Shown: piece after piece, positions 54,531 to 64,000 of the stretch | Layout: each line of letters begins with the position of its first letter | Numbering within the stretch: the first letter of the stretch is position 1 | NCBI GenBank assembly: GCA_014529385.2 | Contig: CM043966.1 | Coordinates: 104,107,087 to 104,171,086 of the forward strand | Origin: Adiantum capillus-veneris | Taxonomy: Eukaryota > Streptophyta > Polypodiopsida > Polypodiales > Pteridaceae | Length of the DNA stretch: 64,000 bases | Reading direction: 5' to 3' | The notes under the pieces: model-generated | What the model saw: the letters and a program-made list of their open reading frames with translations, nothing else | Told to the model about the DNA's origin: nothing | The model's database searches: none | Program-made: the position numbers and the translations under genes

Positions 54531-55128
54531 GTAAATAATCGTGATTATTTACTTTTGTCAGTTGTTTGCACTTTTTCGAGTGGTTTGGCAAGTATACAAC
54601 TTGTTAAAGTCCTTGGAGAAGTTTCAACAAGTTTGAACAAAATCTGATTAAGTGTATCAATTGTTTAGTGTCTGTAGACTCTGATTTCGAGAATCTGACT
54701 TAAGTATCACTTTTGGGATCCAAATTTCACCAAAATTGATTTGTGAGGTCTACTTGAGGTGTTTGACCTTGTGGTATACTCAAATTTGCAAAATCATCAA
54801 GTTTTGAAGCAGACGTAAATAATCACGATTATTTACTCCAGTTATAATTTTGCAAGTTTTTGCCCCAACTTTGACACAAATCTGTTAAGCACCTTTAGTT
54901 AAGGTCACTAGCTAAGTTTCATCAAGTTTGGATACTGTTTTGGTCAAATGGTTATCAATTATTTGTCCTTAGACTAACTTGGCAATTTTAGTCACAATTT
55001 TCAATCCAGTGATCCAATTCTTACCAAATTTGGTTTGTGGGCTTATTACAACAAATTAAAACTAGTGGTATGCTGACTTGGTCAAAAGCTGAAAAATAGG
55101 GCAGATGTAAATAATTGCAATTATTTAC
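54531..55128. repeat. Palindrome array 2: three GTAAATAATNNNNATTATTTAC boxes in about 290-bp units
   Basis: Boxes 54531-54552 (centre CGTG), 54815-54836 (centre CACG) and 55107-55128 (GTAAATAATTGCAATTATTTAC, perfect). Spacings 284 and 292 bp. The units between boxes are visibly related: CAACAAGTTTGAACAAAATC / CATCAAGTTTGGATACTG, TATCAATT, CCAAATTTCACC / ACCAAATTTGG. This is the same box as array 1, in the leader of Gypsy-D. Confidence 0.88.
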
Positions 55129-55296
55129 ATTTGACAAATTTTTGGTCAACTGAGCATGTACACATGTTTATCACATCAAATTAAGCCTATAAATCAAATT
55201 TCAACAAGTTTGGATAAATTTTCCCTCAATTTATACTCAAGATTCAAAAATTCAGTACAGAATTTAGTTTTTACCTAGTTTTTTGCAAGTTCCTTC

Positions 55297-55585
55297 TTTC
55301 TCTCTCTCTCCCTATTTCTCTCCCTTTCTCCTCTCTCTCTCTACCTATTTCTCTCTCTCTTTCTCTCTCCCTTTCTCCTTTCTCTTTATCTCTTCCTGTT
55401 TCTTGTCTCTCTTTCTCCCTATCTCTCTCTTTCCCTCTTTCTCTCTCTCTTTCTCTCTCCCTCTTTATCTCTATCTCTCCCTCTTTCCTATCTCTCTTTC
55501 TCTCTTCTCTCTCTCTCTTCCTCCCTATCTCTCTCTTTCCCTGTTTCTCTATCTCTCCCTATTTCTCTCTCTCCTTCTCTCTCTC
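55297..55585. repeat. Imperfect CT-rich low-complexity tract
   Basis: About 290 bp of CTCTCT with CCCTATTT and CCTTT interruptions. The Leu/Ser ORF across it is an artefact. Confidence 0.95.
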
Positions 55586-55805
55586 AGCCATTTTTTGACC
55601 TAGTAGACAGCAGTTCACTCTTTTGACCATAACTCACTCATTTAAACTCCGGTTTAGGTTTATAGCCTCAATCAAAGAGCACGAAGCCCTCTATGCATTG
55701 ATGTAAAGACAGAAATATTTGTGTAATAGAAGGATTTTCTGTAATAGCATCTCAGAACTAAAAAAATTGTCAAAACTTTTCATTTTTGTTGCCGACTTGA
55801 AGGCA

Positions 55806-56730
55806 ATGTCAGACAAAACTCGCAAGGGTGGAAAATCCACACTCGCCATGGAGAATGATGCAAAATCTCCAAGGAATTTGGATGCCAATCCAACCACATC
55901 ATCTACAACAACGGAAGCAATGATCATGGCTTACTTGATCTCATTACAAGAAATCGTCAACAAGCAAGGTGAAGAGTTGCGCACACTTGCAATGGAGAAT
56001 GGCACTTTAAGGGTTCTCGTTGTGGAGAATGAGCACATCAAGAAGGTTCTTGAAATGCAAACAACACGCTTGATGCATCTTGAGAATGAAGTTCAAAAAT
56101 GTAAACACTCTCTTGTTGACATGAATGTATTGAAAGAGCGCTTGAGCAAAATTGAGAGTGTTCATGTATTGAAAGAGGAAATGATAGATACAATAGGACA
56201 TGATGTGAGATGAGAAATGCATCCAAATCATGGGCTGGTATATGTAAGGATAATGTGGTTTCTACTCCTATCACGCAAGCCGTTGTCCAAGCAAAGAATG
56301 TAGAGAATGTGGATACTCAAGAATTGCAAGAATGACAAAAACGCTCAAAGAACATCGTCATTCATGAAATCAAGGAGGAAAGCATGGAAACACCCGAAAC
56401 TCTTTTGGTTGCTATTGAAGAGTTTTTTGCTACACACTTTGGCATTTCAGGAATCATGGTTTATGGTGCACATTGAGTTGAAAAACAAGGAGTCCCTCGC
56501 TTGGGAGAAAGACCTATTGTATGTACCATGGCTGATGAGGTAAAGAGAAACATCATCCTTGACAATAGTTGGATCTACCTCAAAGGAACGGGTTGTAATG
56601 TATATGAGGATCGCACTCTTATGCAACAAAATGTATGACGCAAAGCATATGAGGAAATAAGAAAGAAGGTTACGTTGTCATCTCAAGAAGAAAGGCCACT
56701 TGAGGAGGATGCAAGTCCACCCAACAAATA
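55806..56730 (+). pseudogene. LINE ORF1 (nucleic-acid-binding protein)
   Basis: ATG 55806 (MSDKTRKGGKST), open to 56213. Coiled-coil segment: YLISLQEIVNKQGEELRTLA, EVQKCKHSLVDMNVLKERL. After a frame change the C-terminal part reads VAIEEFFATHFGI, GERPIVCTMADEVKRNIIL, WIYLKGTGCNVYEDRTLM, RRKAYEEIRKKVT-like. The order, coiled coil then an RPIxxxF...LKGT...EDxT domain, resembles LINE ORF1 proteins of the L1 type. It ends about 10 bases before the endonuclease frame. Confidence 0.7.
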
Positions 56731-56734
56731 GGGA

Positions 56735-59651
56735 CACATGATCTATGAGACCAACTCACGCTTGCGAATAAGCTTTTGGAATTGTAACGAGTATCCATGA
56801 AATGCCAGAATTGGCATTGATGATCTTACCAATGACTCCGATGTGATAGTTCTTGTTCAAACATGGGAGCATGATGCGCAACGAATTCTTGGATTTGACA
56901 AATACGATGTGCATTCTTTGATGTGGGCCAAAATGCAAAGCAACGAAGAGGCCAAGAAGGCGTAGCATGTATGACCAAAAAGGGTTTGAAAGATGTTTCC
57001 ATTGTCAAAGAAGATAAGCATAAACGCTACTTAGGGCTGAAAATCAGCCCACCAAATGGTCAAGTCATGTTTGTGGCTGGCTGCATTCCTCACTATGACT
57101 CCAACTTTTATGCTCGCTTGGATATGGACAGAGGTCAGCCCTTTGTTGAACTAGAGGAAGACATTTCTCATTACAAGGATCAAGGTGAAGTCATTGTTTT
57201 TAAAGACATGAATGCTCGCACAAATACGTTACAACACGACACACAACAAGTCGACGTGCTGCAAGAAGAATGAATAACTCATACATGTATAATCAAAGTT
57301 CTAATGATGCAAAAGAAATGGATCACTATGGAAAGTCACTGCTACATATGTAAAATAGTACCGGAATGCTCATTGCAAATGGTGTATCTCTATGGAAAGG
57401 CACCAATGACTTTACATGTAGAAAGCACAATGGTGATAGCGTGATTGATTATATGTTGTTCTCGAAAGCCACTCTAGAATGCATACAAAGCTTTACACGT
57501 GGTGAATGGAATCTAGAATTTGATCATAGGATGTTATGTATTGATCTCAAGTGTGGTAAACGTCCCGAGCATTCAGCCTCCAATCATGATATGAATCATT
57601 TCTACCTACGTCTAGACTTCAAACAAGCACTTATATATGCTGATATGGCGGACCAAATGTTAAGCATGATAGAGCATCAAGAGAGCCCAACATTAGAATG
57701 CAAGTGGAAAGTTTTCAAAGAAGTAATTTTCTCTTGTGCGAAGGAATGCTTTTCGATGAAACACATGTCTTGCAGAAGGTCTGAGAAGGGTAGCACCAAG
57801 AAGAAATGGTTTGACATGGAATGTAGTCAATCCTAAAAACACTTGCTAAGATTGGATGCAAGCAAAGACAAGGAAGTTTACTTGGAATGTTCACACACAT
57901 ACAAAGCACTTGTTCAAAAGAAGAGGAGAAGGTGGGAAGTCAAAAAACAACTCCTTTTAGCGCAAGAGAAAGCACATGCATGTAGCAAGTTTTGGCAAAA
58001 TCTAAAAGGCAAGCGCGTTGAGAGCTTTGCTGACTTGACTCTTGAGGATATGTATATGCATTGCAAGAACCTCTATGAGCAACCCAATGTTGATAAGATG
58101 GAGTGTTGTAGCTCCCTTCCATTTATGTCTCCCTTCTTTACCATTGAAGATGTATGCTGCGCGCTTGAGAAACTTGCTACTCGCAAGGCAAGGGACCTTC
58201 AAGGTGTCAAGGCTGAAATGATTAAATGGACAAGCAATAAAACACGATATTGGATATGCGATATGTTTAACCTTGCACTTTAGCATGGCATGCCTCATGA
58301 TTGGAGTGCAAATTGGATCAAACCTTTGCACAAAGGAGGAGATGTAAACAATGTGAACAACTATCGCACTATAATGGTTGGTTCTTTGATAGCAAAGTTA
58401 TTTGGATGTATCATGGAGATGAAGATAAGTGACTAGGCTCAAAATAATGGCAAACGTGTGCTTGGCCAAGCAAGTTTTTGAAAGCATCATAGCACTATTG
58501 ATCACCTTGTTATTCTTCGAGTTCTTATGGAAACGTCTCGATTGAAAGGAAAAACGTTGTATTGTTGCTTTGTGGATTTCAAAAAAGCTTTTGACATGGT
58601 ACCACGAGGAAATCTTTGGAGACATATGCAAAGCCTTCAACTGCCGAGAGAATTTATGCATGCAGTCTTTTGCATCTACCAAAAAGTGATATGTCGATTA
58701 TGTATGGGAGATGGAATTTCAGAATTTTTTGCAAGAACCGTTGGTGTCAAACAAGGATGCCCACTTTCCCCAACCCTCTTTGGGCTACTTATTGATGAAT
58801 TGGAATGCATGGTTCTTGATTTTATGCAGCAAGAAGTCATAGAAGAGGTTAAAATTGGAAGTGCGGTGATCATGCTTTTGCTTTATGCCGATGATGTAGT
58901 GCTCTTGGCACATACCTTAGAAGATGCACAAAAGCTTATGAGTGTCTTGGAACGCTTTTGCCTACATAGCGGGCTGATTGTGAATGGATCCAAAACCAAG
59001 GTTATGCTTGTAAAGACCCTCAATGACAAAAACCCATGCATTGTATACAACAATGAGCAACTTGAAGTGGTAGATCACTTCAAGTACCTTGGCCTTGAGG
59101 TTCCATTCAATCATAAATGGAAGGATTGTGCAATGCGTTGCTTGGAAGCCGGAAAGAGGGCTTATTATGCATTTGAGAACATGCGCAATGTTGGAGAGAT
59201 CGAGTGTTGGGCTCTCAAAAAGTACCTCTTTGACACATTGGTGACACCGGTGCTTCTTTATGGAGTGGAGGTGTGGGGTGGAAGCATCAGAAAGTCTACT
59301 TGGCAAGAGTTTGAGAATGTTCAAAAGTGTTTTCTCACCAACTTTCTACGAGTCAAGGCACAAACACCCTACATGCTCTTACTTCTTGAGTCCGAATCGC
59401 TTCCCAATGAGGTCTTGGGCATGCAAAGGGTTGTGGAGTACATGCTTAAGACACAACGTAGCCCTTTGCATCGACTTCTCAAAATCGTATATGAAGCAAG
59501 TCAAAAGGTCCAAAAGACATGCAAGAGCAAAATACTAAGTTCTGGTTGGATGCTTGACATCAAGAAATGGTTTGGAATATGGGATGCATGTCACTTGGTC
59601 AAGGATGCATCGATCGACTCCCAAGTTAATGAGGCCTTCTTACAATGCTAA
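56735..59651 (+). pseudogene. LINE ORF2: endonuclease and reverse transcriptase
   Basis: Endonuclease (APE type): LRISFWNCNEYP, DSDVIVLVQTWEHDAQRI, FKDMNART (usually GDMNA), VIDYMLFSKATL and FDHRMLCIDL (catalytic His). There are frame changes before 57366. From 57366 to 59651 one frame holds everything, broken only by stops at 57834, 58281, 58434 and 58479. RT: NNYRTIMVGSLIAKLFGCIM, YCCFVDFKKAFDMVPRGNLW (first catalytic Asp), GVKQGCPLSPTLFGLLIDEL, LLYADDVVLLAH (catalytic DD), and NGSKTKVMLV. The C-terminal region continues to EAFLQC. Target-primed reverse transcription would be its role. No poly(A) tail follows directly. Confidence 0.92.
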
Positions 59652-61164
59652 TGTATCACGGCTTGGGAGAAGTCCGGAGGTTCTCGCTTCAGCCATTACA
59701 CCACACACGTTGCCCCAAACTATAAATCTCTTTTCTTCTCTGAATTAGGTAACCAAACCCATCCCTACATCCTTGAGCTCATCCCGTTGAGTGCGATCTG
59801 CACCATTACCTCCATTCATCTTAGCTCCCATTCTCTACGCTGCGAGACAGGACGTTGAGGCACTGGCGAGGAGTGCCATCAACTTTGCACCTTGTGCCCT
59901 CATCAAGTGTGAGAGACTGAGTAACACACAGTACTTGAGTGCTCAGCTTTTGACCACATTAGGTCCTCTTTTCCCCATATATTCATCCACGAGCTCTCCC
60001 TACATACCTTCCTCTCCCAAAACACAATGTGAACTCTCTATTATGATGCTCATTTCAACCATTACTGAGCATCGAGAGTCACTTATGACCTCCACTCACA
60101 CCACATGACATGTTCATTTGATCCCATAGGTCATATTTGACCTCCAAGGACGATAATAGAACTATCTGTCTATCTATCCCTATCCCTCTCTTTCCCTCTC
60201 TCTCACATTCTCTCTCTTGCTTCCTAGCAAAGCAACCATTTTCTCTCTTCTCATAGCAAAGCAACCATTTCAAACAAGCCATGCAAAGCAACCATTTCCA
60301 AATGAGCAAGGTATGTTATGGATTCTCTATTTTCTCTATTCTTTTTGTATTTATGCGTGTGTGTGTGTGTGTGTGTAGTAGAAAACAAAAGGGAAAGAGG
60401 GGAGATGTGTTTTGTTTTGTGTTTACCTCTTTCTTTGTAGCACGGTTGAGCTTTGGTTAGGTTGAGCTTCCAAAGACTATGGCGAAAAACCCCCTTAGAT
60501 GAAACTTGGATGAAACCCCCTTCGACGAAACTAGGGAACCTTGGAGAAGGAGAGGGAGGGTGGGGGAGTGGAGGGGGGGGGGAAGCTTGGGAGCGATGGC
60601 GTAGAGCAAGAACGCAAATTATGCAGCAAAAATATGGCATACTCTCCCTTCTTGCCTTTTTTAGGCACCAGTTATTACCGCGGATATTACCACGACTATC
60701 ATCGCGCCCATTATCCGGTCAATTACCACATCTATTACCACGGCCAGTCATTTCAAACGGATACATGTGAATCCAAGGTTGCAAGGGGAGGGGTACAAAC
60801 CACCCCCTCTACCCTTAGCTATACATTATTTCATTTTTTAACTTTTTGAGTTTTTTTATGAAGATTTTTAATTTTTTGTGGATACTTTATTTTGTAGTAC
60901 TTTTAAATGTTTATTAATTTCATTTTTTAAGTTCTCTTTTAGTTAAAAATAGTTTTAGCACTCATTGTCATTTATTCCCTTTGACTTTAACTATATGTAA
61001 TTTTTCTAATGGAATTAAGTGCTTTTCCATATTTTTTTTTTTAGGACACATGATTAAACAAACAACATTTCGCATGTGCAGGAGATCGAATGGGATGATC
61101 GTGGTCCCCCTAGAGGCCCTGAGCACGATCGTTGGCTCAAGGAAAAACTCCCTTGTCCTTGCGC
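59652..61164. other. No gene recognised
   Basis: Short ORFs only. It contains a (GT)10 run at 60357-60376, a G-rich patch at 60555-60590 and a short alternating TATTACCNCG motif set at 60675-60745. Confidence 0.35.
60357..60376. repeat. (GT)10 microsatellite
   Basis: Perfect GT run. Confidence 0.95.
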
Positions 61165-61848
61165 TGTTGGGGGATATATGTTTGCTACGTGAGCCAGACA
61201 GGCACCGAGCCTCTGGCTGTGGGAAGTGTGAAAGAGAGAGAACAAGAGACACTGATAGCTCTGACAATCACCGCAATCATCAATTAATTGAATATTACCT
61301 TGAGTACAACTTGGTCTTTAGCCAAGGCGGGTTGTTAACAGCACCGTCACTTGGATCAACTAGGAGTTTAAGCTCCCGTTTACAAGATTGACCGGGCCGT
61401 TAACAACACCGGACTTAACAAAATGCTAATTCAATCTCTAACGGATGACGGTGATGGAATTTTTTCTCTATGGCTTTATCTCCTTCAAATACCTCGCAGA
61501 TTTTGCAAGCTTCAATTCAGTTCAGTGCCTCGATCATCAAGATTCGATTATTACCAAGTGCATGCCTTCTTCTGCTTTCTTTTCTTGCTTTGGTTCAAGA
61601 CCCAGCTCCCCATCTCAAGCTTGCTTGCTTACTTCAAGTTTCTCGTTTGCTTGCAAATCTCCTTCTTGCCTTTTCTTGCTCAAGCCTCGACCTCGATCTC
61701 CCTTCTCCTCTTTGGCTTGCTCTATCCTCGCTTGAAATCCCCTCTTGCTCTTGCTTCTCAAGCACGAGAGAGCGAGAACATCTTCCTTCTTTCCATGCTT
61801 TCCAATCATCAATGCCTTTCCCTGCTTGCCGGGAATGAGAGGAAGCTT

Positions 61849-61938
<90 letters not shown>

Positions 61939-62400
61939 CCCTCCTTGACCTCGACTCGAGATTCTCAACTTGCTTACTCAAGCCTCGACTTTGCTTGTAA
62001 TCCTCTTCTCGCCTTAGCTTGCACAAGCCTCGATGAGCTTACCCTCAAGCTTCTTCAACCAAGCTTCTCCAGTGAATCCCCTACTTGCCTTGTATTGCTC
62101 AAGCTTCGGCAAGCTTCTTGCTCAAGCTCCTCGTTGAAGCTCTCTTGCTTCAAACTCCCTTCGTAACCTTTTCGTTCCAATTATGCAACAACGGTGCTGT
62201 AGTTGTGGGAACGGCACCGATGATGTGGCAATTGTAGATCTCGGCCAGCTCAGAACTCAACGGGAATGGCTCCAAACTTGGTCGCCATGGGTTGCTGCTC
62301 AATTTTCGTTCTTCAGCATGCTCATCCAACCCCTCTAGAGCCCGCTTTGCGAGCTCGCCTTTGCTTTTTCCTGCACCCTGGCCGCTGCCTGTCCATGCCA
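61165..62400 (-). repeat. Element-E 3' LTR; inner end estimated
   Basis: Starts at TGTTGGGGGATAT on the plus strand. The inner end is placed at GGCCA/TCCTCCTCTT, where the minus strand gives AAGAGGAGGA (polypurine) before TGG. About 1236 bp. It contains (GA)n at 61851-61934. Confidence 0.55.
61851..61934. repeat. (GA)n microsatellite inside the Element-E LTR
   Basis: About 84 bp, CT in the element's sense. Confidence 0.98.
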
Positions 62401-62559
62401 TCCTCCTCTTATTTTCTTTTGTTCAGACTTTTTCTTTTTTTTGTTTCCAATGGGCGGCCCTTGAACCTCGTGTGGGCAGGCGGCCTTTGGCCATCCCTTT
62501 AATTAGGTGGCCAGTTTAATTCCTTGAGGCTTTAGGCCCTTGTAAGGGTGCCACATTTG

Positions 62560-62965
62560 GTATACATGTCGGCAATCATTACACTCCATGAGAGGACATT
62601 TCAACAATGAGCTCATCAAGAGCTTTTTGCGTTTTTGTAGCGGCACCACATTAAGCATATACGCTGCACAAGCAATACCAAGCACTCAACAGCTTTGGTA
62701 CACCCCATTTAGCATACATACCGACTAAAGCATCGCCAAGCACAACATCTTTCTTCAGCAGTCCTTGACTAACAATATCATTGTGAATTTTCTTGCCCTC
62801 TCCAGCATCTCGTATAATGCCACATGCATTTAAAATGCAAGTATAGGTGATTGTTTTTGCAGGAAGGAATTTCCTTGGCACTCCATGTAAATAGCCCAAA
62901 GATTCTTACCGCAACCGTGTTAGGCATTCCCCACAAGCATTGCATTCCAAAACCCTGGCTATAGG
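62560..62965 (-). pseudogene. PPR protein gene fragment captured in Element-E
   Basis: Minus strand: VWNAMLVGNA in one frame, then LGYLHGVPRKFLPAKTITYT, CILNACGIIRDAGEGKKIHN, DIVSQGLLKKDVVLGDALVG, MYAKWGVPK, then a degraded QKALDEL. This is the pattern of a plant P-L-S type pentatricopeptide protein (TYxCILKACG...GKxIHxxIVxxGLLxKDVVLGxALVDMYAKCG), usually an organelle RNA-binding factor. Only about 2.5 repeats are present, with two frameshifts and no start or C-terminal domain. It lies between an LTR and the gag of an LTR element on the same strand. Confidence 0.82.
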
Positions 62966-62966
62966 T

Positions 62967-63006
62967 CAAGACCATGGTTTTTGGTATACCAAAAACCATG
63001 GTCTTG
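62967..63006. repeat. Perfect 40-bp palindrome
   Basis: Arm CAAGACCATGGTTTTTGGTA (62967-62986) is followed with no spacer by its exact reverse complement (62987-63006). Next bases do not pair. It sits at the PPR/gag boundary. Confidence 0.97.
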
Positions 63007-63965
63007 CTGCTCTCAATAGCAGCCCTGATTTGACCTATGACATCTGTATCATTAATCAACTCTTCGGCAAGACCTGTACCAGTAACATCAATCACCTCTA
63101 TGGTAGAATCTATACCTGAAAAATTTTGCTCTAATTCTGGTTCAGTAGCCAAAGTATCAGTTGTAGCTGAATCTTCCTGCATATCTACCTGAATACGACT
63201 GCACTCATTCACCTGCACAATTTCTTCCTGAGCTTTAGCCAATTCATTGTCTTGATCTCATGATTTCTTTTCTTCCTGTACTACAGGTACATGTTCTTTG
63301 AAAAATTCACCCTGTGTAATTTGAGACTGTAGAGACTCACCCTCAAGGACTTCTACTTCATGCAAGGCATCTGCAAACCCCAACTTTTCATACACAGCTT
63401 TGACCAGGTAATCATCATTAGCCTGTAAGAAAGTAGCATGCTGCACAATAAACTCATCGATCATAGCTTCTAACTTTGATCGTACTTGTCCTCAAATATT
63501 TGTGTAGTCTGGTAGACTTGAACTCTATTCTTGATAGCTTTCATCCTACTCATAACTTACCTGTATAATAGCTTCTTTGAGATACTCCCAGTTGCCATTG
63601 CAGGCTCTTGTAACCTCTTGAATCTGCTCCTTCACATCTGAACTAAGTGCTCAAAAGATTTGATCATCAACTCTTCTGGTATTCCTCTTACCTTGGTCTC
63701 CAGCTCATAGCACTCTAGGTAGCCCTTTGGATCGTATCCATCAAAGAGTCGTCTCTCGTCGTATGCTGTATCTAAAGCTGCATCCAAAGCTTCATCCATT
63801 TGATTTTTCTTATTTACGGTCTCTATTTCAAGCAGAGATCCTTGAACGAATTGAAGCATCTTCAAAAAATCTGGAACTGTTGAATCATCATAAAAACCCT
63901 TTGCACTTAACTCTGCAATCATCTGCTCTAAATTCTCCATCTTAACCTCCCACCCCGGCTCATTT
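63007..63965 (-). pseudogene. Element-E gag-like protein
   Basis: Starts MENLEQMIAEL after the PBS. FDGYDPKGYLECYELETKVR, IPEELMIKSFEHLVQ match a gag capsid opening. After stops and a shift near 63630-63480 it continues MIDEFIVQHATFLQANDDYL, GFADALHEVEVLEGESLQSQ, then from 63242 an acidic stretch (QVDMQEDSATTDTLATEPEL, IEVIDVTGTGLAEELI). It runs into the palindrome. No zinc knuckle. Three breaks. Confidence 0.6.
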
Positions 63966-63981
63966 CGCGTCGGGTTCACCA
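63966..63981 (-). promoter_or_regulatory. Element-E primer-binding site
   Basis: Minus strand TGGTGAACCCGACGCG, four bases after the LTR end CCCCCGACA. Begins TGG as required for pairing with a tRNA CCA end. tRNA not identified. Confidence 0.65.
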
Positions 63982-63985
63982 AAGA

Positions 63986-64000
63986 TGTCGGGGGATATAT
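63986..64000 (-). repeat. Element-E 5' LTR, first 15 bases in window
   Basis: TGTCGGGGGATATAT, counterpart of 61165. Confidence 0.7.

Larger units (their letters stand above)
61165..64000 (-). mobile_element. Element-E, short minus-strand LTR element with PPR fragment, runs off window
   Basis: TGTTGGGGGATATAT at 61165 and TGTCGGGGGATATAT at 63986 (14 of 15 bases) are on the minus strand the 3' ends of two LTRs. The right one is followed by a PBS and a gag, so it is the 5' LTR. The left one is the 3' LTR. Internal length is only about 1.6 kb: gag remnant, palindrome, PPR fragment. No protease, RT or integrase, so the element is non-autonomous or deleted. Its 5' LTR lies beyond the window. Confidence 0.7.

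Noticed and set aside
54531-55128. CRISPR-like array from regularly spaced palindromes
   Set aside because: Only three units, spacing about 290 bp, a eukaryotic context and related spacers. Not CRISPR.
55283-55603. 106-aa hydrophobic Ser/Leu/Phe ORF resembling a membrane protein
   Set aside because: Low-complexity CT tract; composition explains the hydrophobicity.
60541-60849. Gly/Glu-rich and Tyr-rich ORFs near a G-rich patch
   Set aside because: Low complexity; no conserved motif and no neighbouring gene structure.
61423-62166. 247-aa plus-strand ORF with a hydrophobic N-terminus
   Set aside because: Lies inside an LTR antisense to the element, crosses the GA microsatellite and contains no recognisable domain.
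62560-62965. A functional PPR gene
   Set aside because: Frameshifted, only about 2.5 repeats, no start codon, and enclosed by LTR and gag sequence.
62967-63006. Palindrome as a transcription terminator
   Set aside because: No U-tract and a eukaryotic repeat context. It lies inside an open frame of gag-like sequence.

Overview
The window reads as a repeat-dense, AT-rich plant nuclear segment. I found no intact host gene, rRNA, tRNA or CRISPR. Nearly everything recognisable is retrotransposon: Ty1/copia and Ty3/gypsy elements with plant-type primer-binding sites (tRNA-iMet type TGGTATCAGAGC), plant LINEs, and long CT/GA microsatellites. A captured PPR-gene fragment near 62.7 kb (motifs YTCILNACG, DVVLGDALVGMYAK) resembles the large PPR families of ferns and other seed-free plants, so a fern-like genome is my best guess. 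This is inference.

Layout. 1-4.1 kb: left-truncated minus-strand gypsy (Gypsy-B) with gag, leader ORF, PBS and LTR; the LTR is duplicated around a foreign zinc-knuckle fragment. 4.3-8.7 kb: plus-strand pseudogene with repeated W(V/I)PK motifs, ending in LTR-X copy A. 8.7-15.2 kb: gypsy pol remnant (Gypsy-C) split inside its integrase by a minus-strand copia (Copia-1, 9360-14168). 16.2-18.5 kb: minus-strand gypsy integrase relic, then a LINE reverse-transcriptase relic. 19.9-28.5 kb: near-complete but decayed gypsy (Gypsy-A) with gag-PR-RT-RNaseH-second RNaseH-INT. 29.1-30.2 kb: gag-protease relic.

32.1-55.1 kb is a long minus-strand assembly. From right to left it holds a leader with a palindrome array, gag, pol, a protease-like ORF downstream of integrase, a probable polypurine tract/LTR start, a second palindrome array, a long uncharacterised protein (ORF-X), a polypurine tract and LTR-X copy B. 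Copia-3 (45463-48857, perfect TSD TGTGC) sits in its integrase. Copia-2 (34879-39864, carrying an internal inversion) sits in ORF-X. It may be one giant element or two tandem relatives sharing LTR-X-like ends.

55.8-59.7 kb: LINE with ORF1 and ORF2. 61.2-64.0 kb: minus-strand LTR element running off the window, with gag, a PPR fragment and a 40-bp perfect palindrome between them.

All coding regions are broken by stops or frameshifts, so the window records layered insertion and decay. The least explained signals are the 22-bp palindrome arrays spaced about 290 bp, ORF-X in the env position, and the protease-like ORFs with W(V/I)PK repeats downstream of pol. Element names are local labels. LTR outer ends without a matching pair are estimates.
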